Shown here piece by piece: positions 53,239-62,166 of a stretch of 64,000 bases of DNA. The notes under the pieces were generated by a model. That model worked only from the letters and a program-made list of their open reading frames with translations, did no database searches and was not told where the DNA came from. Position 1 is the stretch's first letter; every line of letters starts with the position of its first letter. The DNA is from Bacillota bacterium (GTDB taxonomy: Bacteria > Bacillota > Clostridia > Lachnospirales > Lachnospiraceae), in assembly GCA_023398375.1 (NCBI GenBank), contig JAEWSH010000133.1, forward strand, positions 248,001 through 312,000, written 5' to 3'. A program made the translations under genes and the position numbers.

Positions 53239-54426
53239 ATGAAATTTTTAAAAAATAAAGGAAATATCATTAATTGCTTTTTCTATATCGGGTTCCTGAC
53301 CGAAATCATGATCGTTCTGATCGATAAAAGTGCTTATATCAATCCGATAGAAGGAACCATGTTCCGTATCGCATTTTTACTATTTGGGTTGAAGGTACTA
53401 TTTACGCGGTATAGCAGGAAAGAATGGCTTCTTATCATTGGGTTCTGTGTGTTGGGAGTAGTCTCTTATCTGTATGCGGACAGGGATGAGGTACTGCGTA
53501 TCGTCATGTTCGTGGCAGCATCCAAGAATATTTCACTGCGGAAGATGATGGCGATAACGTTCTATACCGTACTGACCGGAATCCTATTGCTGATGCTGCT
53601 TGCAGTAATGGGCGTATTTGGGACCATGACACTGGATGTCGATTACGGAAGAGGCGGAGTCGAATCCAGATATTGTATCGGATTAGGGCATCCGAATGCA
53701 CTGCATTGCATGATATTTACCACCCTGCTGCTGGGCATGTATTTATATCTTGAAAAGATGAAATGGAATGTATTTCTCCTATTATTTTTGGGAAATATCG
53801 GATTATACACGTTGACCACTTCTAAAACGGGACTGCTGATCATAACAGCCACATTATGTGTGGGATTGCTGATCCGCTATGGAAGAGGTGTCCGGGACAG
53901 CCGATGGTTCTATCGGGCGGGAATCACAGTTTTTACCGCATCGGTCCTATTTACACTTGTGATGGCAAGATTCGGGTATACACAGGGACCTTTCAGAGGG
54001 CTGGATATCTTATTGAATAACCGTATCAGCTATGCGATTCTCTGGGGCGGCATGTATAAATGGAATCTTTTTGGACATCCGGCGCTAGTGGAGACAGATT
54101 ATTTTGATATGGGACTGAGCCGCCTGTTTTACTGGTATGGTTATATACCGGCTGCAGTATATTTGCTGGTAAATTTATTTATGTTATTCTATTTTTATAA
54201 AAAGAAAGATGCCAATGCGGTCCTGCTGATCATTATGTTAACTGGCTATACAACAGTAGAAGCGCATATTATATCGGTGTATCTTGCAAGAAATTATATC
54301 CTGTTATTATTGATCGGTACATGGAGCCGGATCTTTCATGTGACAGGACCGCAGGAAGACTATATTTGGGAAGTACTATGGAAGATATTGTCTGGTAGGA
54401 TTAAGGTGTCAAAAGCTTATCACTGA
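53239..54426 (+). CDS. Wzy-like polysaccharide polymerase, C terminus altered by a repeat
   Basis: A 395-aa protein with about ten to eleven helices and a loop GRGGVESRYCIGLGHPNALH near 136-155, which resembles the Arg/Gly-rich motif of Firmicutes Wzy polymerases. TTSKTGLLII near 197 is also typical. It would join repeat units outside the membrane. The last six codons (GTG TCA AAA GCT TAT CAC) and the TGA lie inside the terminal repeat of MITE-like copy 5, so the original C terminus is replaced. ATG 53239 with AGAGGAA is preferred to TTG 53233. Confidence 0.7.
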   Translation: MKFLKNKGNIINCFFYIGFLTEIMIVLIDKSAYINPIEGTMFRIAFLLFGLKVLFTRYSRKEWLLIIGFCVLGVVSYLYADRDEVLRIVMFVAASKNISLRKMMAITFYTVLTGILLLMLLAVMGVFGTMTLDVDYGRGGVESRYCIGLGHPNALHCMIFTTLLLGMYLYLEKMKWNVFLLLFLGNIGLYTLTTSKTGLLIITATLCVGLLIRYGRGVRDSRWFYRAGITVFTASVLFTLVMARFGYTQGPFRGLDILLNNRISYAILWGGMYKWNLFGHPALVETDYFDMGLSRLFYWYGYIPAAVYLLVNLFMLFYFYKKKDANAVLLIIMLTGYTTVEAHIISVYLARNYILLLLIGTWSRIFHVTGPQEDYIWEVLWKILSGRIKVSKAYH

Positions 54427-54513
54427 ACTTGGCTTCGTCAATTTGCACATATACTTGCAAAACAAAAATTGTGCAAATTCACGAATTCAAATATATAAAC
54501 AAGCTTTTGACAC
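54406..54513 (+). repeat. MITE-like element, copy 5 (centre deleted)
   Basis: Perfect 13-bp terminal inverted repeats GTGTCAAAAGCTT (54406-54418) and AAGCTTTTGACAC (54501-54513). Inside: GAACTTGGCTTCGTCAATTT and TGCACATATACTTG from the left end joined to TGTGCAAATTCACGAATTCAA from the right end, with the central 130 or so bases of copy 2 missing. It overlaps the 3' end of the polymerase gene and leads into the next promoter. Confidence 0.82.
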
Positions 54514-54535
54514 TCGAATCCTGGTAGAATAGAAA
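54507..54535 (+). promoter_or_regulatory. candidate promoter formed by the MITE-like right end
   Basis: TTGACA (54507-54512) inside the right terminal repeat, 17 bp, then TAGAAA (54530-54535, 4 of 6 to consensus). 55 bp before ATG 54590 of the phosphoglycosyltransferase gene. Same arrangement as at 45812. Confidence 0.5.
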
Positions 54536-54589
54536 AAGAAATAATTGGCAGGTAGATACGCAAAAAGCTGCGTAGAAATGAGGAAAGCA

Positions 54590-56011
54590 ATGAATCAATA
54601 TAATCAGAGAAATAGAATCGTAGAGTTATATTGTCTGTTAGCAGCAGATCTTTTATCTATTGTCATATCATATGCATTGGCGGTATTGATTCGTTTTGGG
54701 TCTCTGCAGTCTTTATGGAGAGGTGAGATTCATTTATTGGTATGCCTTTGCTTTTTGCTGTTCAGTACCATATTCAGTCTGCTTCTTGATTGGAACAGAG
54801 GATTTATCAAAAGAGGGTATTTCATTGAATTCACCACGGTTTTAAAATATGACGGCATTATGGTCGCTTCTATAGGATTTATACTATTTCTGACGAAACA
54901 GGCTGAATTTTTGTCGAGGCTTACGATTGGGTACTTTTTCCTGATCAATCTTATTCTGACATATGTGTCACATACTGTTGTGAAGAAGTTGCTGATTGAA
55001 TATCTGAAAAGCGAGCATTGCAAGGTTCAGATCATTATAATCACAGAAGAAGAGAATGCGGAAGATACGATTCTGCATTTACAAAAAGCCCTTCCGATCA
55101 ATTATGAGATATCGGCGATCGCATTGCTGAATACAGACAGGGCAGGAGATAAGATATCTGATATTCCTGTTGTGGCAAATAAGGGAAATCTTATGGAAGT
55201 AGCGAGACAATTACCCTTGGATGAAGTGTTCATACGTTTAGAAAAAGAGCCTAATGCCAAGATACGCGAAATCATCCAGGACTGTGAAGAGATGGGGATC
55301 ATCTGCCATTATAGCATGGATATCATGGATTGGAATGCAAGAGAGAGACATATAGGAAAATTCGGAGAATATACAGTAGTTACATATTCGATCTATAATA
55401 TAGACTATAGAAGAAGAATGATCAAGAGAGGCATGGATATCGCGGGTAGCATTATGGGACTCTGTATTACGGCAATTGTAACACCTTTTGTTGCAGCTGC
55501 AATCAGGATCGAATCCAAAGGACCTATCTTCTTTTCCCAGACAAGGATCGGAAAGAATGGAAGACGATTCAGCATTTATAAATTCCGATCCATGTATATC
55601 GATGCGGAAGAGCGGAAGAAAGAGCTGCAGACCAGAAATGAAATGAAAGGTCTGATGTTCAAAATGGAAAATGATCCGCGTATCACAAGAGTTGGAAAAT
55701 TCTTACGTAAGACAAGTATTGATGAATTACCGCAGTTCTATAATATCTTAAGAGGTGATATGAGCCTGGTGGGAACCAGACCCCCGACCGTGGATGAGTT
55801 CGAGAAGTATAATATCCATTACCGCAGGCGCCTCAGCATGACTCCGGGACTTACCGGTCTGTGGCAGGTAAGCGGCAGGAGCAACATAGAAGATTTTGAT
55901 GATGTGGTAAAATATGATCTGGAATACATTGATAAATGGTCCCTGAGCCTGGACGTGAAGATTTTATTACAGACGCTGGTCGTCGTATTTGCAGGCAAAG
56001 GTTCCAGATAA
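54590..56011 (+). CDS. WcaJ/WbaP-like initiating polyprenyl phosphoglycosyltransferase
   Basis: A 473-aa enzyme: four helices at 10-130, a CoA-binding-like domain (about 145-245), and the C-terminal sugar-transferase domain from 277 with KRGMDIAG, FFSQTRIGKNGR, the catalytic D378-E379 in SIDELPQFYN, and GDMSLVGTRPPT. It transfers hexose-1-phosphate, commonly glucose or galactose, to undecaprenyl phosphate and so starts a second glycan, separate from the PglC-like one at 17330. ATG 54590 follows GAGGAAAGCA; ATG 54578 is an alternative. Confidence 0.88.
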   Translation: MNQYNQRNRIVELYCLLAADLLSIVISYALAVLIRFGSLQSLWRGEIHLLVCLCFLLFSTIFSLLLDWNRGFIKRGYFIEFTTVLKYDGIMVASIGFILFLTKQAEFLSRLTIGYFFLINLILTYVSHTVVKKLLIEYLKSEHCKVQIIIITEEENAEDTILHLQKALPINYEISAIALLNTDRAGDKISDIPVVANKGNLMEVARQLPLDEVFIRLEKEPNAKIREIIQDCEEMGIICHYSMDIMDWNARERHIGKFGEYTVVTYSIYNIDYRRRMIKRGMDIAGSIMGLCITAIVTPFVAAAIRIESKGPIFFSQTRIGKNGRRFSIYKFRSMYIDAEERKKELQTRNEMKGLMFKMENDPRITRVGKFLRKTSIDELPQFYNILRGDMSLVGTRPPTVDEFEKYNIHYRRRLSMTPGLTGLWQVSGRSNIEDFDDVVKYDLEYIDKWSLSLDVKILLQTLVVVFAGKGSR

Positions 56012-56035
56012 CAAGCCGTTAGGAGGAGGATGAAG

Positions 56036-57535
56036 ATGCCTCAGAAAAAATTTGATTTATCCATTACGCAGTTACAGAAAATAAAAGAAACAATGCTGTT
56101 AGTATTTTTTACGGTTTTCTTTCTTTCGATTAATGCGATCCGAATCTTCAATGATTCTATCTCGGGAGATGAAGGATTCTCCATTATGCTGGTGAAAGAT
56201 TCCGTAGCTGGAATGATACAGGCGACGGCTGCAGATGTGCATCCACCGCTCTATTATCTGATCTTTAAGGCATTTGCCATGATGATTGGGACAAGTGCTG
56301 CAGCAGGCAGAATCGTGACATTTACGGCAATTATACTTACCATGATACTTGCCAATACCTATATCAGAAAACGGTTCGGTGTCTATGCGGCGGCTTTTTT
56401 TATCATCCTGCTTACCTTTAATGTCACTGGGATCGAGATGATCGTTGAGGCACGTATGTATACATGGGCAATGCTGTTCGTCACACTGACGGCATTATCC
56501 GGATATGAACTGATGAGAGAGCAGAATCTGTGGAAATGGCTGGGACTTCTGGTATTCGGTCTGGCAGCAGGATATACACATTATTATGCATTGATCATGG
56601 TTGCCATCATTTACCTTGTAACATTTGCAGTATTGATCATTCGTGACAGGAAGAATCTGCTTTTTTGTTTCTTGTGTGGGATTGGTGCAGTGATCGGTTA
56701 TTTTCCCTGGTTATTGATATTGCTAAAGCAATTTGGAACGGTCTCAGATAATTACTGGATTCATAGCATCGAATTAAAAGAATGGATCCGTTATATATTC
56801 GGTCATGACAGGTTCGGTAAGCTGCTCCGTATTATTTTAGCCGTTGCAGGATTTCTGTATCTGATCAGCAGAGACGGTCTGACAATTACCCATAATATCA
56901 GTCTAAAGAAGACAGGAGCAGACAAGGCTTTTATGCGTTTTGACTGGGACAAGGTACCGGAAGAAGAGAAGAATGAGCGCCTGCTGGTGCTTATATGCGG
57001 AGCTACCGTAGTGGGTACACTTGCAGTCGCTACGATCGTGTCTTATCTGGTGAGGCCGTTATATGTAGAGAGATATCTCTATTCGGCGTATGGATTGATC
57101 GCTTTGGCGTTTGGTATTTCCTTTGCGAATGTCAGCAGGAAGAAACTATATTCCTGGCTGTTGATCGTTGCGATTCTCATAACAGGTGCGAACAGTTTCA
57201 GGGGTATTTACCTTACAGAACAGGCATACATGACAGAAGACTCCAAGGCATTTTTTAAAGAGCATCTCGAACCGGGGGATGTGTTCGTGACAGATAACAG
57301 TCAATTGTCATGGACCGTACTGGCTTATTATTTTCCGGATATCAAAAATTATGCGCTAGGAGAATTTGATTTTTTTACACAGGAATATCATACGGTATGG
57401 TATTTGTCCGAAAAACCGGAGCTGGATGAACGAATTACAGCATATGAAGCACAGGGATTGCAGGTAACGCATGTATGTGATTCCGGAATCGGCAGATATC
57501 CATATTATTTATATAAAATAGTGAAGAATGATTAA
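56036..57535 (+). CDS. GT39-like GT-C membrane glycosyltransferase
   Basis: A 499-aa protein with TM1 at 20-36, SISGDEGFS with D45-E46, and ADVHPPLYYLIF near 66, the DE and HPPLYY motifs of PMT/ArnT-type enzymes. About nine helices, then a C-terminal domain of about 100 residues outside the cell. Likely decorates a surface glycan or protein using a polyprenyl-phosphate sugar. AGGAGG lies 6 nt before ATG 56036; ATG 56030 would be too close to it. Confidence 0.75.
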   Translation: MPQKKFDLSITQLQKIKETMLLVFFTVFFLSINAIRIFNDSISGDEGFSIMLVKDSVAGMIQATAADVHPPLYYLIFKAFAMMIGTSAAAGRIVTFTAIILTMILANTYIRKRFGVYAAAFFIILLTFNVTGIEMIVEARMYTWAMLFVTLTALSGYELMREQNLWKWLGLLVFGLAAGYTHYYALIMVAIIYLVTFAVLIIRDRKNLLFCFLCGIGAVIGYFPWLLILLKQFGTVSDNYWIHSIELKEWIRYIFGHDRFGKLLRIILAVAGFLYLISRDGLTITHNISLKKTGADKAFMRFDWDKVPEEEKNERLLVLICGATVVGTLAVATIVSYLVRPLYVERYLYSAYGLIALAFGISFANVSRKKLYSWLLIVAILITGANSFRGIYLTEQAYMTEDSKAFFKEHLEPGDVFVTDNSQLSWTVLAYYFPDIKNYALGEFDFFTQEYHTVWYLSEKPELDERITAYEAQGLQVTHVCDSGIGRYPYYLYKIVKND

Positions 57536-57574
57536 GAATTGTGTTTTATGGATAGAAATTGAGGTAATAAATAT

Positions 57575-58702
57575 ATGAAGATAGCGATGATCGGACATAA
57601 GCGGATTCCTTCCAGAGAAGGCGGTATTGAAATCGTGGTGGAAGAACTTGCTTCCAGAATGGCAGCATGCGGGCACGATGTGACAGTATATAATCGTGGT
57701 GGTCATCATGTGGCTGGAAAAGAAAATGATATCGGGCATCAGGCAAAGACATACAGGGGGATTCATATGGTCACAATACCCACTGTCAATAAAAAATCGC
57801 TGAATGCCATTGTGTATGCGACACTTGCTACGATTCGGGCTGTATGCAGCCATTTTGATGTCATTCACTATCATGCAGAAGGCTCCTGCGCATTATTATG
57901 GTTGCCGCATCTATTGGGAATCCGGACAGTTGCCACGATCCACGGGCTTGACTGGCAGCGCTCCAAATGGGGTGGATTTGCCACGAGATTTCTGTTATTC
58001 GGAGAAAAAATAGCTGTAAAATATGCAGATGAGATCATCGTATTGTCTCAAAATGTGCAACAGTATTTTCTGGATACCTATCATAGAAAGACGCGTTTGA
58101 TTCCGAACGGCATTACCATACCGGAATCAAAGACGGCAGATAAGATCAGTCAGCAGTATGGATTGAAAACAAACGAATATATTCTATTCCTGGCTAGAAT
58201 CGTTCCGGAAAAGGGACTTCATTATCTGATCGAGGCTTACCGCGGCCTGGAAACGGATATGCCGCTCGTCATAGCAGGCGGCAGCAGTCATTCCGATGAC
58301 TATAGGAACAGGATACGCCAACTAGCAGCCGAAGATCAAAGAATCATCATGACCGGATTCGTGCAGGGACAGTTATTGGAAGAACTGTACAGCAACTGCT
58401 ACCTGTATGTCCTGCCGAGTGACGTGGAAGGTATGCCGCTCAGCCTACTGGAAGCAATCAGCTTCGGAAGGATGTGCCTTTGCAGTGATATTCCTGAAAA
58501 TAAAGAAACAGCAGGAGAACAGGCAGAGTATTTTGAGCACTCTGACGTGGAAGCGTTAAAAGATGCACTTCAAAATATATTGTACAACACAGAGTTGCGG
58601 CAAAATGGGAATGATGAAAAACACGTAAGATCCAGACAGGAATTTGTAAGAATTCTTTATGACTGGGAAAAAGTAGTAGAGCAGACAATGGAGTTATACT
58701 AA
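57575..58702 (+). CDS. GT4 rhamnosyltransferase-like (WchF/DUF1972 type)
   Basis: A 375-aa GT-B enzyme. MKIAMIGHKRIPSREGGIEI at the start matches the GIPxxxGGxE pattern of WchF-type (DUF1972-containing) transferases, which often add rhamnose as the second sugar of a capsule unit. HYHAEGSCALLWLPHLLG and PSDVEGMPLSLLEAISFG are the acceptor- and donor-side landmarks. In this position it could act on the product of the initiating enzyme at 54590. The next gene starts immediately after the stop codon. Confidence 0.78.
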   Translation: MKIAMIGHKRIPSREGGIEIVVEELASRMAACGHDVTVYNRGGHHVAGKENDIGHQAKTYRGIHMVTIPTVNKKSLNAIVYATLATIRAVCSHFDVIHYHAEGSCALLWLPHLLGIRTVATIHGLDWQRSKWGGFATRFLLFGEKIAVKYADEIIVLSQNVQQYFLDTYHRKTRLIPNGITIPESKTADKISQQYGLKTNEYILFLARIVPEKGLHYLIEAYRGLETDMPLVIAGGSSHSDDYRNRIRQLAAEDQRIIMTGFVQGQLLEELYSNCYLYVLPSDVEGMPLSLLEAISFGRMCLCSDIPENKETAGEQAEYFEHSDVEALKDALQNILYNTELRQNGNDEKHVRSRQEFVRILYDWEKVVEQTMELY

Positions 58703-59932
58703 ATGAAAATATTAATGGTAAATAAATTTTTATATCCGAATGGCGGTTCCGAGACGTATATCTTTAAAATAGGAGAATATCTGATATCGCAGGGACATGA
58801 GGTACAGTATTTTGGTATGGAGCATGAGGGACGGATCGTGGGAAACCACGCAGAATGCTATACGAATAACCTGGATTTTCATACAGGGAAACTGCAGAAA
58901 CTATACTATCCATTTCAGATCCTTTACTCTGTGGATGCCAAAAAAAAGATGTTTACAGTTTTGAAGGATTTTGAGCCGGATGTGGTGCATCTGAATAATT
59001 TTAATTTTCAGCTTACGCCTTCCATCATTTATGCAGTAAAAGAGTATGAAAAAAAGCGGAACAAACATGTGAAGATCATTTTTACCGCACATGATTATCA
59101 GCTGATCTGTCCGAACCATATGCTGCTGGTTCCGGAAAAAAAGGAACTCTGCGAACGATGTGTGAAAGGAGCCTTTGTAAATTGTACAACCCATAATTGC
59201 ATCCATGGCTCTAAAATCAAGAGCCTGCTTGGCAGTATGGAAGGATATTTGTATTGGATACGAAAGACCTATCGATATATCGATACTGTGATATGTCCGA
59301 GCCTATTCATGAAAAAGAAGCTGGATGGGAATCCTGTTTTTAAGAACAAGACAATAGCGTTACACAATTTTATAGATATTCCGGATACCGTTAAAGATAG
59401 GGAGGAGGTATCAGAAAACAGATCGGAAAATAACGGATATGTGCTGTATTTTGGAAGATATGCGGAAGAAAAAGGGATCCGTACATTACTCGAAGTGTGT
59501 AAAAGATGCAGTCATATTCCATTTCTGTTCGCTGGAAATGGTCCGTTGGAAGCGGCAGTGAATGAAGTGACGAATATTAAAAATGTTGGTTTTCAGACAG
59601 GCCCCGAGTTGGTGCACCTGATACGGAATGCAAAATTTGCAGTGATCCCATCAGAATGGTATGAAAATTGTCCTTTTTCCGTCATGGAAGCACAGATGTA
59701 CGGCACACCGGTCATCGGGGCTGATATCGGAGGAATTCCCGAATTGATACAGGAAGGGAAGACGGGTGAACTCTTTAAGCCAAAAGATGCCGTAGATTTA
59801 CAGGAGAAGATAGAGGATTTGTGGAGGGATACAAAAAAATCTGAGCAGTATACTAAGAATTGTGGTAATATAACATTTGATACACTTGCAGTGTATTGTG
59901 AAAAATTAGTTAAGATATATAAACAGGAGTGA
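58703..59932 (+). CDS. glycosyltransferase family 4
   Basis: A 409-aa GT-B enzyme: ILMVNKFLYPNGGSETYI at the start, a Cys-bearing insert CERCVKGAFVNCTTHNC (about 152-168), and SEWYENCPFSVMEAQMYG near 319 as donor site. The insert with its spaced cysteines is found in a subgroup of GT4 enzymes and might bind a metal. Starts one base after the previous stop. Donor unknown. Confidence 0.8.
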   Translation: MKILMVNKFLYPNGGSETYIFKIGEYLISQGHEVQYFGMEHEGRIVGNHAECYTNNLDFHTGKLQKLYYPFQILYSVDAKKKMFTVLKDFEPDVVHLNNFNFQLTPSIIYAVKEYEKKRNKHVKIIFTAHDYQLICPNHMLLVPEKKELCERCVKGAFVNCTTHNCIHGSKIKSLLGSMEGYLYWIRKTYRYIDTVICPSLFMKKKLDGNPVFKNKTIALHNFIDIPDTVKDREEVSENRSENNGYVLYFGRYAEEKGIRTLLEVCKRCSHIPFLFAGNGPLEAAVNEVTNIKNVGFQTGPELVHLIRNAKFAVIPSEWYENCPFSVMEAQMYGTPVIGADIGGIPELIQEGKTGELFKPKDAVDLQEKIEDLWRDTKKSEQYTKNCGNITFDTLAVYCEKLVKIYKQE

Positions 59933-59937
59933 AAAAT

Positions 59938-60939
59938 ATGGCGAAGAGGACATTACATGGTTCTATCATTATTACGTATAGATGCAATGCGCGCTGCAAT
60001 ATGTGCGATTGCTTCAGGGATCCTTCCAGACCGGAGGAAGAGATCGATCTTGCAACACTTAAGAAACTTCCGAAGATGGCATTTACCAATATCACAGGCG
60101 GAGAACCCTTTATCAGACAGGATATCCACGATATTGTAAGATTATTGTATACAAAGACGAATCGTATCGTAGTCTCTACGAATGGATACTTTACAGACAG
60201 GATCATAAAATTGTGCGAAGAATTCCCGCAGATCGGAATCCGTATCAGTATTGAAGGTCTGGAAGAGACAAATAACGCGATCAGAGGATTGCCGGACGGA
60301 TTCAACCGGGGATATGGTACCTTAAAAAAGCTGGTTGAGATGGGGCATAAGGATGTAGGCTTCGGTATGACTGTTCAGGACATCAATTGCAAGGATCTGA
60401 TACCGCTCTATGAGCTTGCCAATGAATTGAACATGGAATTCGCGACAGCAACGCTTCATAATTCCTTTTATTTCAGGAAGACAGACAATAAAATAGACGA
60501 TAAAAAACAAGTGGCGCAGGAATTTGAGAATCTGATCAACGCATTATTAAAGTCCAAATCACCTAAGAAATGGGGAAGGGCTTATTTCAATCATGGCCTT
60601 GTCAACTATTTATATGGACAGCCTCGTCTCCTGCCATGTGAGATGGGAACCAATGGGTTCTTTTTGGATCCATTCGGCAATGTATTACCATGTAACGGAA
60701 GTACGGAAAAGATGACCATGGGCAATCTGCATGATCAGACATGGGAAGAGATCTGGTATTCCGAGCAGGCGGATCAGGTACGAAAACAGGTCAGATGCTG
60801 TGATAAGAACTGCTGGATGATTGGCAGCGCCTCACCGGCAATGAAGCAGAGGATCTGGGTTCCGGGATGGTGGATCGTAAAGCACAAACTGTTCAGGGGT
60901 AACAGATACAGCCTAAGTGAGAATAAATTTATCGAGTAA
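59938..60939 (+). CDS. radical SAM/SPASM-domain protein
   Basis: A 333-aa radical SAM enzyme. C16xxxC20xxC23 (YRCNARCNMC) binds the SAM cluster, followed by ITGGEPF near 54 and VVSTNGYF near 78. The C-terminal part has a SPASM-like set of cysteines: LLPCEMG, VLPCNGS and CCDKNCW (about 225-285), which should hold extra FeS clusters. Relatives modify peptides, or sugars in some clusters. No precursor peptide gene is seen nearby; it sits between GT4 and sialyltransferase-like genes, so a sugar modification or a regulatory role are both open. ATG 59938 follows AGGAG. Confidence 0.8.
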   Translation: MAKRTLHGSIIITYRCNARCNMCDCFRDPSRPEEEIDLATLKKLPKMAFTNITGGEPFIRQDIHDIVRLLYTKTNRIVVSTNGYFTDRIIKLCEEFPQIGIRISIEGLEETNNAIRGLPDGFNRGYGTLKKLVEMGHKDVGFGMTVQDINCKDLIPLYELANELNMEFATATLHNSFYFRKTDNKIDDKKQVAQEFENLINALLKSKSPKKWGRAYFNHGLVNYLYGQPRLLPCEMGTNGFFLDPFGNVLPCNGSTEKMTMGNLHDQTWEEIWYSEQADQVRKQVRCCDKNCWMIGSASPAMKQRIWVPGWWIVKHKLFRGNRYSLSENKFIE

Positions 60940-60978
60940 TAAATGGATTCACGCAACGTGAAGGGTAAGGAAATTTTA

Positions 60979-62166
60979 ATGGAATCATATACAGAGCAGG
61001 AATTTATAAGATTAGTGGCAAGCCGGCCGGATATCAATTTTCTGGCGGCAGCCATTACGCCTTGGCATGCGCTGGGGATCGAGGCGACTATTCTGCAGAT
61101 GACAGAACAGGGCAAAGTGCTGCGCGGGTATATCATGATCGTTGCACATAATGTTACCGGAACGGCCATCTCCGAAAGTAACTTTCCGGTCGCAAAGAAT
61201 AATGAAATACAAATTGTATGTGTAGTCCCACAGAAAGATGCAAGGACGCTTAAGGAGAAACTATCAATAAAATATAGAAAATATAAATATTTTTTATTCC
61301 AATCAAGGGTAAAGGATACGGATGTCTTATACTGGGCAACGCCGTTAAAGCCGCCCTATGAAATGATTCCCAGAATAGCGGAAGTGACTGCAAAAAAAAT
61401 GCAGTTCATCATAACAGATGAAGGTTTGGGCAGTTACCTGAATTCAGCATATGACTGGTGGCTCTTTTCTTTTCTGGAAAGTGGACTGAAAAGCGGTATC
61501 AGAGCTACCTGGGATCTATTGGTCAGAGACCCTCTTTTTCAGAAAAGTTTGTTAAGAAGAAACCAGCTGCGATGGAACCAGCTGCTGACAGGGAAAAAGA
61601 AAAAATGGAACGTGAATAAAGAAGTTGTTCAATATTATCAGAAAATCCTGAAAACAGAGGGAATCAATAAAGAATATGAGTATTATGCGGAAAGTGTACT
61701 GATCAATTCTGATATGCTTTTCGAAAGTGGTATTCTGAAGGACAATGAGGATGTAAAGGTCTATCGGGATATCTGTAATCTGATGCAGCAGGAAGAGATC
61801 CCCGTTGTATTAAAGGTACATCCAAGGGAGAAGGAACTGGAACGCTACAATACGATGAACTGTCGGATAGAACAGAAAAATGAACTGGCACAAGAGGTCA
61901 TTCTGGCTTCACTTGAGAAAAAGCCTTTTTGCATTGTGGGAACTGCCAGTACGACATTGGTAACTGCCAGTCTATTATTTGACATAGAAACGATCTCCAT
62001 CAATTATTTGATGGATCAGACAAAAATTGTAAGTAAAAAAACAGTGAATGATTTTAATGACACATTTAAAAATCTGGTATATATGCCGCGCAGTAAAGAA
62101 GAATTAATGGATTGTTTCAAGAAAATCAGGAGTAATTATGAAAGAAAAAATACAGAGAATCAGTGA
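60979..62166 (+). CDS. sialyltransferase-like protein (GT52/GT38 type), putative nonulosonate transferase
   Basis: A 395-aa protein with FLAAAITPWHALGIEATIL near the start, TDEGLGS (D147-E148-G149), VVLKVHPRE (H281-P282) and GTASTT (324-326). The D/E-E-G, HP and S/T motifs in this order are those of bacterial sialyl- and polysialyltransferases, which use CMP-nonulosonic acids. With pseG at the start of the window, a pseudaminic- or legionaminic-acid transferase is a fair inference. ATG 60979 has AAGGA 7 nt upstream, whereas ATG 60943 has no site. Overlaps the next gene by 29 nt. Confidence 0.65.
   Translation: MESYTEQEFIRLVASRPDINFLAAAITPWHALGIEATILQMTEQGKVLRGYIMIVAHNVTGTAISESNFPVAKNNEIQIVCVVPQKDARTLKEKLSIKYRKYKYFLFQSRVKDTDVLYWATPLKPPYEMIPRIAEVTAKKMQFIITDEGLGSYLNSAYDWWLFSFLESGLKSGIRATWDLLVRDPLFQKSLLRRNQLRWNQLLTGKKKKWNVNKEVVQYYQKILKTEGINKEYEYYAESVLINSDMLFESGILKDNEDVKVYRDICNLMQQEEIPVVLKVHPREKELERYNTMNCRIEQKNELAQEVILASLEKKPFCIVGTASTTLVTASLLFDIETISINYLMDQTKIVSKKTVNDFNDTFKNLVYMPRSKEELMDCFKKIRSNYERKNTENQ

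Noticed and set aside
22575..54513. CRISPR array
   Set aside because: The repeats are few, kilobases apart, partly inverted and of different lengths; no regular repeat-spacer pattern or cas gene is present.
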